Under the pieces are notes generated by a model. It made no database searches. It worked only from the letters and a program-made list of their open reading frames with translations, and was not told where the DNA came from. From a virus: 64,000 nt of DNA. Shown one piece after another: positions 49,294-56,483 of the stretch (the stretch's first letter is position 1; each line of letters begins with the position of its first letter). The DNA lies in the IMG/VR virus record IMGVR_UViG_3300032242_002477, positions 1 to 64,000 of that record; one strand, written 5' to 3'. The position numbers and the translations under genes were made by a program.

Positions 49294-49698
49294 CTATTCG
49301 GAAACCTCGTGTGAGCACTCGATAACTTCCTCGCTATCCGATACCTTTCCGTCTAGTGAGATAACAGAAAGATTGTCGCTAACCCAATCCTCATCTATTT
49401 CATCGCTGGTAGTAATTGAGAATCGAGCCTTGATTAAGACCTCTACTACATAGTCATAACTCAATATAAGACCAAAGATGCTTGCGATTTCCTGAGTGTG
49501 TTCCTCAAGGTTGTCGCGGTTATCTTTGAGATAAGTTTCGAGCGAATCACGCTGACTATATAGGCGCGATAGTGTCTTAAGATGGTACTGATTAGTACCC
49601 TTGAGATTTTCGATTTCGGATTTTAGTGCGTCATACTCGCTGAGAGTAAGAGTTACTTCCATAGCTACTGCTGGTGTTACTGGTGTATCTGTATCCAT
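49294..49698 (-). CDS. Coiled-coil hypothetical protein
   Basis: 134 aa from ATG 49698 (AAGGGGGC upstream). Residues 20-75 are a long coiled-coil helix (LTLSEYDALKSEIENLKG onward), then an acidic C-terminal region. No family recognised. It is the outermost gene of the cassette array. Confidence 0.55.
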   Translation of the reverse strand: MDTDTPVTPAVAMEVTLTLSEYDALKSEIENLKGTNQYHLKTLSRLYSQRDSLETYLKDNRDNLEEHTQEIASIFGLILSYDYVVEVLIKARFSITTSDEIDEDWVSDNLSVISLDGKVSDSEEVIECSHEVSE

Positions 49699-49745
49699 TG
49701 TATAGCCCCCTTGTTTAGTTATAGTCACACTTTGACTATGCCCTA

Positions 49746-49801
49746 AGGCTACACCACCAACACCCCTCGACCTACACCCTGCTCGTGTGAGCTACCTCAC
49801 A
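49746..49801 (-). promoter_or_regulatory. Crp/GlxR-type promoter without upstream arm
   Basis: Box 49786-49801 (plus strand TGTGAGCTACCTCACA), -35-like TAGGTC at 49769-49774, 17-base spacer, -10 TAGCCT at 49746-49751. The leader has an ATAGTCA/TGACTAT hairpin. The G-rich arm is absent here, so it is not essential to the promoter module. Confidence 0.75.
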
Positions 49802-49813
49802 TTTACCCCCCGA

Positions 49814-49841
49814 CCCTTAATCGAACAGGTGTTCGAAAGGG
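49814..49841. other. Bulged hairpin at the edge of the array
   Basis: TCGAAC and GTTCGA inner arms plus CCCTT/AAGGG outer arms with a 2-base bulge and AGGT loop. It lies between the last cassette and the HNH gene. It might end HNH transcription or mark an insertion edge. Confidence 0.45.
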
Positions 49842-49876
49842 CCACCAGACTTCAGACCCAGGTCATACATAGAAAG

Positions 49877-50359
49877 CTAGGCAGTAGCCGAGTTTTTGAG
49901 CAAATTTGCGCTTTTGCGGATATTGCAGGTTGCGTGGGAGGGCTTTACATTTGAAATAATATTTGGGCCACCTTTGGCTAAAGGAATTACGTGGTCAAGG
50001 TGCAGACCGTACTCCCAGCCTGGTTCACCGCAATTTCGGGTTAATCTCATATCAATTGAGGTATTACAGATATGACACTCCGTACCCCATAGGTCTAACA
50101 CGTCTTTAGTAGAAAAATTAACAGACTTAACTTGTCGTAGTCGTGCTCGTGCTTTTCGGTCTTTTCTTCGGTTCCACTCTGTTTTTTTATGGGGATACCG
50201 CTTGTAATAGTCTTTATCTTGTTGTTTATACTTTTCTGGGTCTTTGGCTATTTGAGCGCGTCTATAAGCAGCTGCTATGGCTTTGCAATCAAGGCACGCT
50301 ATTTCGTTAAGCTTTTTGCAGCGGTAATAGTCCCCTATAGATACCCCATGTTGGTCCAT
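49877..50359 (-). CDS. HNH endonuclease
   Basis: 160 aa. CHIC near 107-110, LHLDHVIPLAKGG near 131-143 and a final ATCNIRKS give the complete HNH core with its zinc ribbon. An N-terminal CKKLNEIACLDC may be a second zinc site, and the middle is very basic. Likely a homing or packaging-type nuclease. It is a free-standing gene with a remnant of a sister gene just upstream. Confidence 0.82.
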   Translation of the reverse strand: MDQHGVSIGDYYRCKKLNEIACLDCKAIAAAYRRAQIAKDPEKYKQQDKDYYKRYPHKKTEWNRRKDRKARARLRQVKSVNFSTKDVLDLWGTECHICNTSIDMRLTRNCGEPGWEYGLHLDHVIPLAKGGPNIISNVKPSHATCNIRKSANLLKNSATA

Positions 50360-50381
50360 ATGAAAATAATACTACACTTCA

Positions 50382-50420
50382 TAGGCAGTAGCTAAGTTTT
50401 GCGGGTGTTGCAGGTTGTGT
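50382..50420 (-). pseudogene. Remnant of an HNH 3' end
   Basis: The sequence repeats the 3' end of the neighbouring HNH gene (compare 49878-49935): shared CTTTTGCGG-like and TTGCAGGTTG blocks and GGCAGTAGC, with about 19 bases missing. On the minus strand it encodes TCNTRKT then stop, matching TCNIRKS of the intact gene. Confidence 0.65.
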
Positions 50421-50432
50421 TAGTATGTGCGT

Positions 50433-50621
50433 ATGGATAAATTACTGTATACCGCTGTTGAGACTGCAAAGATGTTGAATGTTTCCAGAGCTACAATTTA
50501 CGTGCTTATTCGCGAGGGCAAGTTGAAGCCAGTGCATATCGGGCGTTCTATGCGTGTGCATATTGATGAAATTCGCGGGTTTGTAGATTCGCTTGTTGCT
50601 GATTCTGAGGTGACTGTATGA
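50433..50621 (+). CDS. Excisionase/AlpA-like DNA-binding protein
   Basis: 62 aa from ATG 50433. YTAVETAKMLNVSRATIYVLIREGKLKPVHIGRSMRV is the standard excisionase-family winged HTH. Such proteins act as recombination directionality factors or regulators. No integrase was recognised in the window. It overlaps the next gene by ATGA. Confidence 0.8.
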   Translation: MDKLLYTAVETAKMLNVSRATIYVLIREGKLKPVHIGRSMRVHIDEIRGFVDSLVADSEVTV

Positions 50622-51088
50622 GAGTTATGAGAGAGTTTTCCGACGGGTATATCGGGTTTACTCAAGGCTCTTTTGACGAGTGGGCCGTAGTGGTGAAAGT
50701 TGCGGGCTTTCCAGAATGGCCTAAGGACTCTTGGTACTTCACAAAGCTTGCAGAGTACGCTCAAGAGCTAGGAGAGGTCGTCTACAAGGACTTTGTAACT
50801 TTATACGAAGTCACAACTAAAGAGGCCTCAGAGAGCATTTTTGACCTGATTTCGGGTATTTCATTCAGATATCCTAAGCCAAAGGAAGCAGAGGTAATAT
50901 TCTGTATTCTCTACATGACAATGATTGCAGAAGAGAATAAAGACGGGGCTATCTTGAAAAAACGTATCAAACGCTTAGGAGTACACCAGATACTGGTCGA
51001 GGGTATGGCACCCGAGCTAGCTGCTAACTACTCTCGCGGCAAGAAGTCGGAAGAGCTAGTTATGGAATGTCATTCAAGAGGATTTTAA
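50618..51088 (+). CDS. Hypothetical protein
   Basis: 156 aa, mixed alpha/beta with an aromatic N-terminal half (GFTQGSFDEWAVVVKVAGF) and a helical, basic C terminus. ATGA-coupled to the excisionase-like gene (ATG 50627 possible). No family recognised. Confidence 0.55.
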   Translation: MRVMREFSDGYIGFTQGSFDEWAVVVKVAGFPEWPKDSWYFTKLAEYAQELGEVVYKDFVTLYEVTTKEASESIFDLISGISFRYPKPKEAEVIFCILYMTMIAEENKDGAILKKRIKRLGVHQILVEGMAPELAANYSRGKKSEELVMECHSRGF

Positions 51089-51126
51089 CGAAAAAATTGA
51101 AATACCAAATGATGGATAGTAAAGTA

Positions 51127-51149
51127 TCCAAGCCATAGAGAAGGAGTTA
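51127..51149 (+). repeat. Start-associated repeat, copy 1
   Basis: TCCAAGCCATAGAGAAGGAG plus TTA. Copies 2 and 3 sit just before real start codons; here no convincing gene follows, so this may mark a lost one. 51089-51336 otherwise holds no gene I can support. Confidence 0.8.
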
Positions 51150-51311
51150 GAGAGGTGATGTAGGTGGAGATTAAAGAACTTATTGGCATATTTGATGCCT
51201 CTAAAAGGACTTATAGGAACGATTGATGCATTACCGAAGACTTTAGGTCATAATTGATGCGGTGACTTATCAGCGAAAATCGGGTAGCCATGTATTATAC
51301 CTGCCCAACGA

Positions 51312-51334
51312 TTCAAGCCATAGAGAAGGAGTTG
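51312..51334 (+). repeat. Start-associated repeat, copy 2
   Basis: TTCAAGCCATAGAGAAGGAG plus TTG, ending 2 bases before ATG 51337 and supplying its SD. Confidence 0.85.
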
Positions 51335-51336
51335 AA

Positions 51337-51522
51337 ATGAGAGGGATATGCGATGTTTCAAATTGTTCCATTCCAGATGAATCAAGAAAAATCCATGAAG
51401 ATTTTGAAGTTCTGGACAGAAATGTCTGTTGGGAATGTGGTGAAAGAATCAAAAAAACTGTTGAAAACCACATGGCAAATTTTTTGAATGTCATCCAAGC
51501 CATAGAAAAGGAGTTAAAATGA
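51337..51522 (+). CDS. Small zinc-binding protein
   Basis: 61 aa from ATG 51337. CDVSNC near 5-10 and CWECG near 32-36 suggest one zinc site. Its last codons are encoded by copy 3 of the start-associated repeat (VIQAIEKELK). No family recognised. Confidence 0.6.
   Translation: MRGICDVSNCSIPDESRKIHEDFEVLDRNVCWECGERIKKTVENHMANFLNVIQAIEKELK
51494..51516 (+). repeat. Start-associated repeat, copy 3
   Basis: TCCAAGCCATAGAAAAGGAG plus TTA, just before ATG 51519. It is both coding (end of the previous gene) and the ribosome site of the next. Confidence 0.85.
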
Positions 51523-51665
51523 AATCTTACACAAAGCGTTTAATTAAAAATGAAAAGATATGGGTTCATGCAGGGTGGTGTAAACAAATTGCGCTTAGCA
51601 TAAAGATTACACCCTGGAGTTTTGATATTGATATTCTTTGTTTTTTTATTGCAGTGGAGTACTAA
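51519..51665 (+). CDS. Small hypothetical protein
   Basis: 48 aa, basic N terminus (MKSYTKRLIKNEKIW) and a hydrophobic C terminus (DIDILCFFIAVEY). SD from the repeat. ATGA and TAATG overlaps on either side. No family recognised. Confidence 0.5.
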   Translation: MKSYTKRLIKNEKIWVHAGWCKQIALSIKITPWSFDIDILCFFIAVEY

Positions 51666-51808
51666 TGACACAATGTGATTCATGCGGAAGCACGCTTAAT
51701 AGTACTGTTAGTCTTCATACTAATAAGTGCATTTTTTGCGATAGCGAGGCCCCCATCAAAAATTCTGGTGTACTGTCAGATGTCGCGGCGGAAAAAGAAG
51801 AAGATTAA
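51665..51808 (+). CDS. Small zinc-ribbon protein
   Basis: 47 aa. CDSCG near 4-8 and CIFC near 22-25, acidic tail. TAATG overlap with the gene before. Likely a zinc ribbon; role unknown. Confidence 0.55.
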   Translation: MTQCDSCGSTLNSTVSLHTNKCIFCDSEAPIKNSGVLSDVAAEKEED

Positions 51809-51856
51809 TTCTCTCTTTGGTGCACTTACTCAGCACCTCTTTGATATTTTTATCCT

Positions 51857-52090
51857 ATGTTTATGATGTGGTTGCAGGACCAAGAAGACAGAACAGATTC
51901 AACAGGAAGATTTGCTAGATTAGTTACAGACGATAAAAACAATGGGTGCTCTGGGCCTATCAAAACACCCGATGAACTACTAACGCATTTTTTTAACAAA
52001 CATGCCAAGGTATATAAAATTTTACGAGAAAACCTTGTAGTAGTTTATAAAGAATATGCCGCGCTTAACAATAAATTCCCCTTAATATAG
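51857..52090 (+). CDS. YozE-like small helical protein
   Basis: 77 aa (ATG 51857; ATGs 51863 and 51866 possible). MWLQDQEDRTDSTGRFARLV recalls the YozE SAM-like fold. The upstream 51809-51856 contains a small GGTGC/GCACC hairpin with T-rich tail. Function unknown. Confidence 0.5.
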   Translation: MFMMWLQDQEDRTDSTGRFARLVTDDKNNGCSGPIKTPDELLTHFFNKHAKVYKILRENLVVVYKEYAALNNKFPLI

Positions 52091-52104
52091 GAGAGAATAA
52101 GACC

Positions 52105-52776
52105 ATGGCAAAACCTCGTAAACCCCGCGCTGCTCGTCCTGCAAGAAGCGGACGGGGCAATCCTACTATAGGTAGGACCGCACAAGACAAACTTGTTTCT
52201 CCAGAGCGCATGCTTGGCCGTATTCGTCGGCCAGGTGAGTATGACGAGAGCCGCGAAGAGAACGAATATGGCAATACAGTTGATTTTGCCGATGCCAAAA
52301 TGCGTCGTGAAGCTGGAGAAGGCGTAAACCGATACCCAGGAAAGTGCGTTCACTGCTCTAAGAGTATTGCAGTTGGAATGGGAGAACCTATTCATCGCGA
52401 CGATGTTCCTGCCGAAAAATTGCGCGGAAAAGGCGAATGGCATGTTCAATGCGCTGGCGCATCATGCCTTAATAAAAAGGGAAATGTAAAAGGCCCAGCA
52501 ACTCAAGATGTACCTGTTGCTCAAGGAACTGTCGGTAAAAAAGTTCCAATTGGTAAGGCGGGCGGAGCACATCACGCTGTTCACGTGCACGATAGCCAGG
52601 GAGTTTGGCAAGGTTCACTTAGCTGGCATCCTCGTTCAGGAGTCATTCAAAGTATTGATATTAACCCAGACCACCCAAATCCAGATGTCGTACATAATCG
52701 TTTAATGCAGGACGCGCTCTCTATGTCAAATCAACGCGGATTATCAACTCCAAGAAATAGAGGCTTAAATCCATGA
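52105..52776 (+). CDS. Zinc-finger protein with GNAT-like C-terminal segment
   Basis: 223 aa. Basic N terminus (PRKPRAARPARSGRG), CVHC near 80-83 with HVQC near 112, then a C-terminal part LSWHPRSGVIQSIDINPDHPNPDVVHNRL which resembles the central strands of GNAT acetyltransferases, though the acetyl-CoA loop is not convincing. AGGAGAG precedes the ATG. It starts the second bank of small genes. Confidence 0.5.
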   Translation: MAKPRKPRAARPARSGRGNPTIGRTAQDKLVSPERMLGRIRRPGEYDESREENEYGNTVDFADAKMRREAGEGVNRYPGKCVHCSKSIAVGMGEPIHRDDVPAEKLRGKGEWHVQCAGASCLNKKGNVKGPATQDVPVAQGTVGKKVPIGKAGGAHHAVHVHDSQGVWQGSLSWHPRSGVIQSIDINPDHPNPDVVHNRLMQDALSMSNQRGLSTPRNRGLNP

Positions 52777-53033
52777 GTGATTCCCCACACGAACCAGTAC
52801 AGGCTGGATTAGTAGGAAAGCCTGATACTAGTAATGTGCGTCCTGTAAATAGGCGCGAAATGGATGTGCGCCGTAAATTGCGTAACTCCACAGACCCAAT
52901 TGATGTATCTGTGTATGAGGACCCGACCTCTCGCAAGAGGCATGTAGACCAAGAAATGGCTAAACCAGAACCTCGTCAAAGCGTATTTGATAAAGCTCTG
53001 GACTACTTAGGATTGTCGGAGAACCCTAACTAA
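52773..53033 (+). CDS. Small polar hypothetical protein
   Basis: 86 aa, Arg/Asp/Pro-rich, ending in a helix (FDKALDYLGLSENPN). ATGA upstream and TAATG downstream. No known domain. Confidence 0.5.
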   Translation: MSDSPHEPVQAGLVGKPDTSNVRPVNRREMDVRRKLRNSTDPIDVSVYEDPTSRKRHVDQEMAKPEPRQSVFDKALDYLGLSENPN

Positions 53034-53407
53034 TGGCAAAATCAAAACGTAAATCAGGTAACTTGGGCTCACTTCAAAACCAGTATCACAAAGATTCTGT
53101 TGATTATATGCTTTCTAAAACTGGTGGGCGAGTACCTTCTGGCAAAGAAGCTACAGCGTTAGACCAAGAGTGGGCAGCATCTAGAACCCGCGAATTTGCT
53201 GTAGGTCAAGGTATTGACCACCAGATTAACTACGAAGCATTAATGCAAGAAGTTCCTGGCAAAGCTCCTTCTACAAGTTCTAAAACAAAAAAAGAAATTG
53301 CAAAAACTGGTGAAGAACAGGGTCGAGAAGCGCAAGCTCAGGAACCTTATCTTGCAGATAATATTTACAAAAACGATTTAGGATACGTTAATCGTGCACC
53401 CAACTGA
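53033..53407 (+). CDS. Polar hypothetical protein
   Basis: 124 aa, Lys/Gln/Glu/Ser-rich and mostly helical or disordered (KATALDQEWAASRTREFAVG-like helix in the middle). It overlaps the next gene by 14 bases. No family recognised. Confidence 0.5.
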   Translation: MAKSKRKSGNLGSLQNQYHKDSVDYMLSKTGGRVPSGKEATALDQEWAASRTREFAVGQGIDHQINYEALMQEVPGKAPSTSSKTKKEIAKTGEEQGREAQAQEPYLADNIYKNDLGYVNRAPN

Positions 53408-53606
53408 CGGACAGTTTGATGAGTACGCACTTCCAGGTGATGAGCCTCTAAGACACCAATGGGATACAAACGTGCAGTTTGACTGGTACCGCCATCTTCC
53501 CAAAGAAAAGCAACAAGAGCTAAGTCCCGAAGGAGACCACGCAAAGGCGTGGGAAAAACACACTCGTATGCTTGATTTAGAGCACCGAGCTGAAAGCGAA
53601 GAATGA
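53394..53606 (+). CDS. Small hypothetical protein with ALPG motif
   Basis: 70 aa, GTG start inside the previous gene. DEYALPGDEPLRHQW near 9-23 contains an ALPG phrase like that at both ends of the zincin at 55689. The C terminus is an acidic/basic helix. ATGA overlap downstream. Confidence 0.5.
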   Translation: MHPTDGQFDEYALPGDEPLRHQWDTNVQFDWYRHLPKEKQQELSPEGDHAKAWEKHTRMLDLEHRAESEE

Positions 53607-53836
53607 CAGACCCAGCCACAGGTCGTGACCGATTAACACGAGCTTTAGGAGAGTTTACACCTCGTCGTGGCGTTAGGACTGACGGTTCCCGTAATAAGGC
53701 CTTTACAGGTAACAGCGATGACCGCATGATTAACAATGGACTTATCTCTGGGCCCCGTCAAAGCTTTCAACGCTACAATGTAGGCAAGAATGCAACTGAC
53801 GCAATAAATAGGGGCAAACCTACACTGGAGAGATAA
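53603..53836 (+). CDS. Small basic hypothetical protein
   Basis: 77 aa, Arg/Asn/Gly-rich, with DDRMINNGLISG echoing the 30890 protein. No structure evident. Coupled upstream by ATGA and directly followed by the GNAT gene. Confidence 0.5.
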   Translation: MTDPATGRDRLTRALGEFTPRRGVRTDGSRNKAFTGNSDDRMINNGLISGPRQSFQRYNVGKNATDAINRGKPTLER

Positions 53837-54286
53837 ATGCTTGAGATACTTCCAATGCCGAATGATGACTTGGTTATAGAGACTGTCTCCAGATGGAACG
53901 CGGATTTTTGGAAAGAACAAGGTGCAGAGCTCAGCACTCAGATAAAACATTATAAAGAGCTATTAAGTTCTGATGATAATGTTTTTGCCCTTGTCGCCTA
54001 TTATGACGGGATTTTGGCGGGTTCAATTTGCTTAGAAAAGCAAAATGGTATTTATTTAGGCGCAGGGTTATTTGTACCCAAAGAAATGAGAAAACATAGA
54101 GTTGGTCTGTCTTTAATAGAGGCAATGAAATCCCACGCTGCTAAACTTGGCGTAGACAAGATTTATGTTTGGACGCCTAATTTGACTCGTTTATATACGT
54201 ATTATGGTTGGGTAGTTATTCAAGAAAAAACAGAACATCTTGGTATGCTAGTAGACATACTAGTTTTAAATATTAAAGGAGAATAA
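53837..54286 (+). CDS. GNAT acetyltransferase
   Basis: 149 aa. AGSICLEKQNGIYLGAGLFVPKEMRKHRVG contains the beta4-loop-alpha3 acetyl-CoA site (K-x-R/V-G type), followed by SLIEAMKSHAAKLGVDKIYVW and a C-terminal TRLYTYYGW, as in GNAT enzymes. The substrate is unknown; phage GNATs can modify host proteins, toxins or DNA-linked groups. Confidence 0.78.
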   Translation: MLEILPMPNDDLVIETVSRWNADFWKEQGAELSTQIKHYKELLSSDDNVFALVAYYDGILAGSICLEKQNGIYLGAGLFVPKEMRKHRVGLSLIEAMKSHAAKLGVDKIYVWTPNLTRLYTYYGWVVIQEKTEHLGMLVDILVLNIKGE

Positions 54287-54287
54287 A

Positions 54288-54575
54288 ATGCCATTTTTAG
54301 CAGCGGCAGCGCCAGAACTACTCGCAGTAGGTGCAGGAGCTGGTGAGGCAGCGGCAGGTGGCGCAGCGGTAGCAGGGGAAGCGGGGGCGGCTACCGAAGG
54401 TGCAGCTGGAGCCGCGGAAGAAACGGCAGGTAGCCGTTCAGATGAGTTTAATAACGCAAAAGATGAACAGAAAAAAAACAATCAACAAAAACGCGAATCT
54501 GATAATAGTGGTGGAATAACTGTTGCTGGCATGCCTGTTGTTCCAAATATGGCAGAGTATTATAGTAAAAACTAA
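54288..54575 (+). CDS. Ala/Gly-rich small protein
   Basis: 95 aa. Residues 1-45 are almost only Ala, Gly, Val and Glu (APELLAVGAGAGEAAAGG), then a charged linker. It could form an amphipathic or collagen-like surface element. Starts one base after the GNAT gene. Function unknown. Confidence 0.5.
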   Translation: MPFLAAAAPELLAVGAGAGEAAAGGAAVAGEAGAATEGAAGAAEETAGSRSDEFNNAKDEQKKNNQQKRESDNSGGITVAGMPVVPNMAEYYSKN

Positions 54576-54751
54576 TGAAGCCAAATAGTATTCAATTTAA
54601 AGTTGATGGTGAAGAGCATGTGGTTGACAAGCACGGCAATAAGTACAAAGTTCACCACCCAGGCAAGAAAAATAAAACTTATACATTAGACGCTAATTCT
54701 TTGTCGGAAGCTAAAAATGCTGTAAAGGAGTGGCACAAAAAAAATGGCTGA
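54575..54751 (+). CDS. Small basic hypothetical protein
   Basis: 58 aa starting MKPNSIQFKVDGEEHVV, beta-rich then a Lys-rich helix at the end. TAATG overlap upstream, 8-base overlap with the next gene. No known family. Confidence 0.55.
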   Translation: MKPNSIQFKVDGEEHVVDKHGNKYKVHHPGKKNKTYTLDANSLSEAKNAVKEWHKKNG

Positions 54752-55052
54752 ATCACCAGCATGGCAACGTAAAGAAGGTAAGAACCCAAAGGGTGGCTTA
54801 AACGCTAAAGGCCGCGCATCGGCTAAGGCAGAAGGCCATAACTTGAAAGCTCCTGTTAAGTCAGGAGATAATCCGCGTCGTGCATCGTTCCTAGCACGTA
54901 TGGGACACGCATCTGGCCCAGAACATAAACCAAACGGCGAACCAACTCGTTTGCTACTATCATTGCAGGCATGGGGAGCTTCCTCTAAAGCTGATGCCGT
55001 AGCAAAAGCTGCTGCTATTTCTAAAAGAAATAAAGGTAAGGATAAGAAATGA
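54744..55052 (+). CDS. DUF6321-like protein
   Basis: 102 aa. WQRKEGKNPKGGLNAKGRAS and the later PRRASFLARMGHASGP are the diagnostic phrases of a small phage family that I recall as DUF6321. The function is unknown; many members are in virion-like clusters. ATGA overlap downstream. Confidence 0.65.
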   Translation: MAESPAWQRKEGKNPKGGLNAKGRASAKAEGHNLKAPVKSGDNPRRASFLARMGHASGPEHKPNGEPTRLLLSLQAWGASSKADAVAKAAAISKRNKGKDKK

Positions 55053-55240
55053 CAAAAGAAAAACCAGTATGGGATAAAAAAGACCCTGACAAGGGAAAGC
55101 ATACAAAGTTAAGTAAGTCACAGAAATCATCTGCTCGAGCAAAAGCTAAAGCAGCTGGGCGCCCTTACCCAAATCTTATTGATAATATGGCTGTGGCGAA
55201 GAAAAACAAACCTCCTAAAAATACAGGTAAAACAACATGA
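55049..55240 (+). CDS. Small Lys-rich protein
   Basis: 63 aa, about one third Lys/Arg (KLSKSQKSSARAKAKAAGRP). Nucleic-acid binding is likely by charge. ATGA overlaps on both sides. No family. Confidence 0.5.
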   Translation: MTKEKPVWDKKDPDKGKHTKLSKSQKSSARAKAKAAGRPYPNLIDNMAVAKKNKPPKNTGKTT

Positions 55241-55635
55241 GCGCCGAAGATAACCTTATCCCTAGACAATTTAATCCTCTAGAAAAAACTGCTGGATTTG
55301 AAAATCCACATGGTAAATGGTCATTTAAAGTTGGGGATATTGTTAATATGGCTGCTAGTAAAGGTGAGTTAAATACCTTTAATCCTCAGATATTTGCCCC
55401 TCAACTAGAAGGACGTCTAGGAGAGAGCACAGAAGAAAATAGAACACGAACCAATGCGGTAGATATGAGCCACCCTATTGTTGTACTTAAACATCCAGAT
55501 GATACACATAGCCTCCTTGATGGAACCCACAGAGTCCAAAATGCTTTGGAAAAGGGTATGGAAAGCATTAATGCACGAGTAGTGACTCATAAAGACATGC
55601 AACCATGGCAAAAAAGAAGAAAAAATAATGGCTAA
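55237..55635 (+). CDS. ParB/sulfiredoxin-fold protein
   Basis: 132 aa. PIVVLKHPDDTHSLLDGTHRVQNALEKGMESINARVV is the core of the ParB-like nuclease/sulfiredoxin fold, with the DGTHR loop in place of the ParB GxRR box. No HTH follows, so it is the catalytic-type domain alone. Such domains can be nucleases, CTPases or ATPases. It lies next to a zincin and an ADP-ribosyltransferase-like gene. Confidence 0.7.
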   Translation: MSAEDNLIPRQFNPLEKTAGFENPHGKWSFKVGDIVNMAASKGELNTFNPQIFAPQLEGRLGESTEENRTRTNAVDMSHPIVVLKHPDDTHSLLDGTHRVQNALEKGMESINARVVTHKDMQPWQKRRKNNG

Positions 55636-55696
55636 AATTAATCGACCATCACGTGCTTCTGGACAACGTAGTAGAAGGAGAGCACTTCGTGGGTAA
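55628..55696 (+). CDS. Possible 22-aa basic peptide
   Basis: ATG 55628 opens MAKINRPSRASGQRSRRRALRG and stops at 55696, overlapping genes on both sides by 8 bases. Very Arg-rich. The arrangement matches the coupled genes around it, but size makes it uncertain. Confidence 0.35.
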   Translation: MAKINRPSRASGQRSRRRALRG

Positions 55697-56444
55697 AAAC
55701 AAGTTTAGTCAGCCTGCTTTGCCAGGTATGCCTCGTCCTAGAGACCTCATGACTCCTGAAGCACGTTACCCTCGCGGGTATACCCCTGAACGTCAACGCG
55801 CTATTTCAGATGCGTTTAAAAATACTCATGTAGGTGGTACGATTAATCCAGATAATCCCGACCCTTCATTTCCAAAAGATATTAGAAAGTTAAGAGCTTT
55901 AGCTATTGATTCGGTAGCAAATAGTAAAATACAACCAGAACAATTACAAGGCATACACTCAATAAATTTTAATGAAGGTGATGAAAAAAACACGAATATG
56001 GATGAAAACGAGATGGGCAATTATAGGGGCGGAATTATAAATATTCGAGGTAGCATGACAGGAGTCGAAAGAAATGAAGGCGCATCTAATTTACGCCATG
56101 AAATTGGGCATCATGCTACTCTAGGCACGGTGCCACCGAATGGCACAGATACAAATAGGGGACTTCGTGAAGGTGTTGCAGATGAGTTTGCTCAAACAAC
56201 TGAAAATAAAATTCATAGAGGGGCCCCCTCAAGATTACCAAATCAACGTACTTATGTTCGTCGAGCATTGCGGGGAACTTCTTTCGGTGGTGAACATAAA
56301 GACTGGAGTGAAGGTTATTTTCAAGGCCGTGCTCCTGGAAGAAGAGAAGAATTTATAAAATCTTTAAAACCAGGTGACTATAGCGATAAATTTGCTGATG
56401 CTAATAATCTTGGTGTGCAATTAGCATTGCCAGGTATGGAATAA
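55689..56444 (+). CDS. Zincin metallopeptidase-like protein
   Basis: 251 aa from GTG 55689, 8 bases after AAGGAG. NLRHEIGHHATLG gives HExxH (H137, E138, H141), and GLREGVADEFAQ supplies a likely third ligand Glu (about E161). ALPGM occurs at residues 10-14 and again at the extreme C terminus. A small protease that could process phage or host proteins; similar zincins are found in phage internal proteins. Confidence 0.7.
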   Translation: MGKNKFSQPALPGMPRPRDLMTPEARYPRGYTPERQRAISDAFKNTHVGGTINPDNPDPSFPKDIRKLRALAIDSVANSKIQPEQLQGIHSINFNEGDEKNTNMDENEMGNYRGGIINIRGSMTGVERNEGASNLRHEIGHHATLGTVPPNGTDTNRGLREGVADEFAQTTENKIHRGAPSRLPNQRTYVRRALRGTSFGGEHKDWSEGYFQGRAPGRREEFIKSLKPGDYSDKFADANNLGVQLALPGME

Positions 56445-56483
56445 GATTGCAAAGAAAACCGCCGTCTACAGAAAAGATAAATA

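Noticed and set aside
49801-49870. tRNA-like T-arm (GTTCGA...) near the HNH gene
   Set aside because: The TTCGA sequences belong to one bulged hairpin; acceptor and anticodon stems cannot be drawn.
51164-51226. 20-aa GTG frame behind start-associated repeat copy 1
   Set aside because: Too short and the start is poorly placed relative to the repeat compared with copies 2 and 3.
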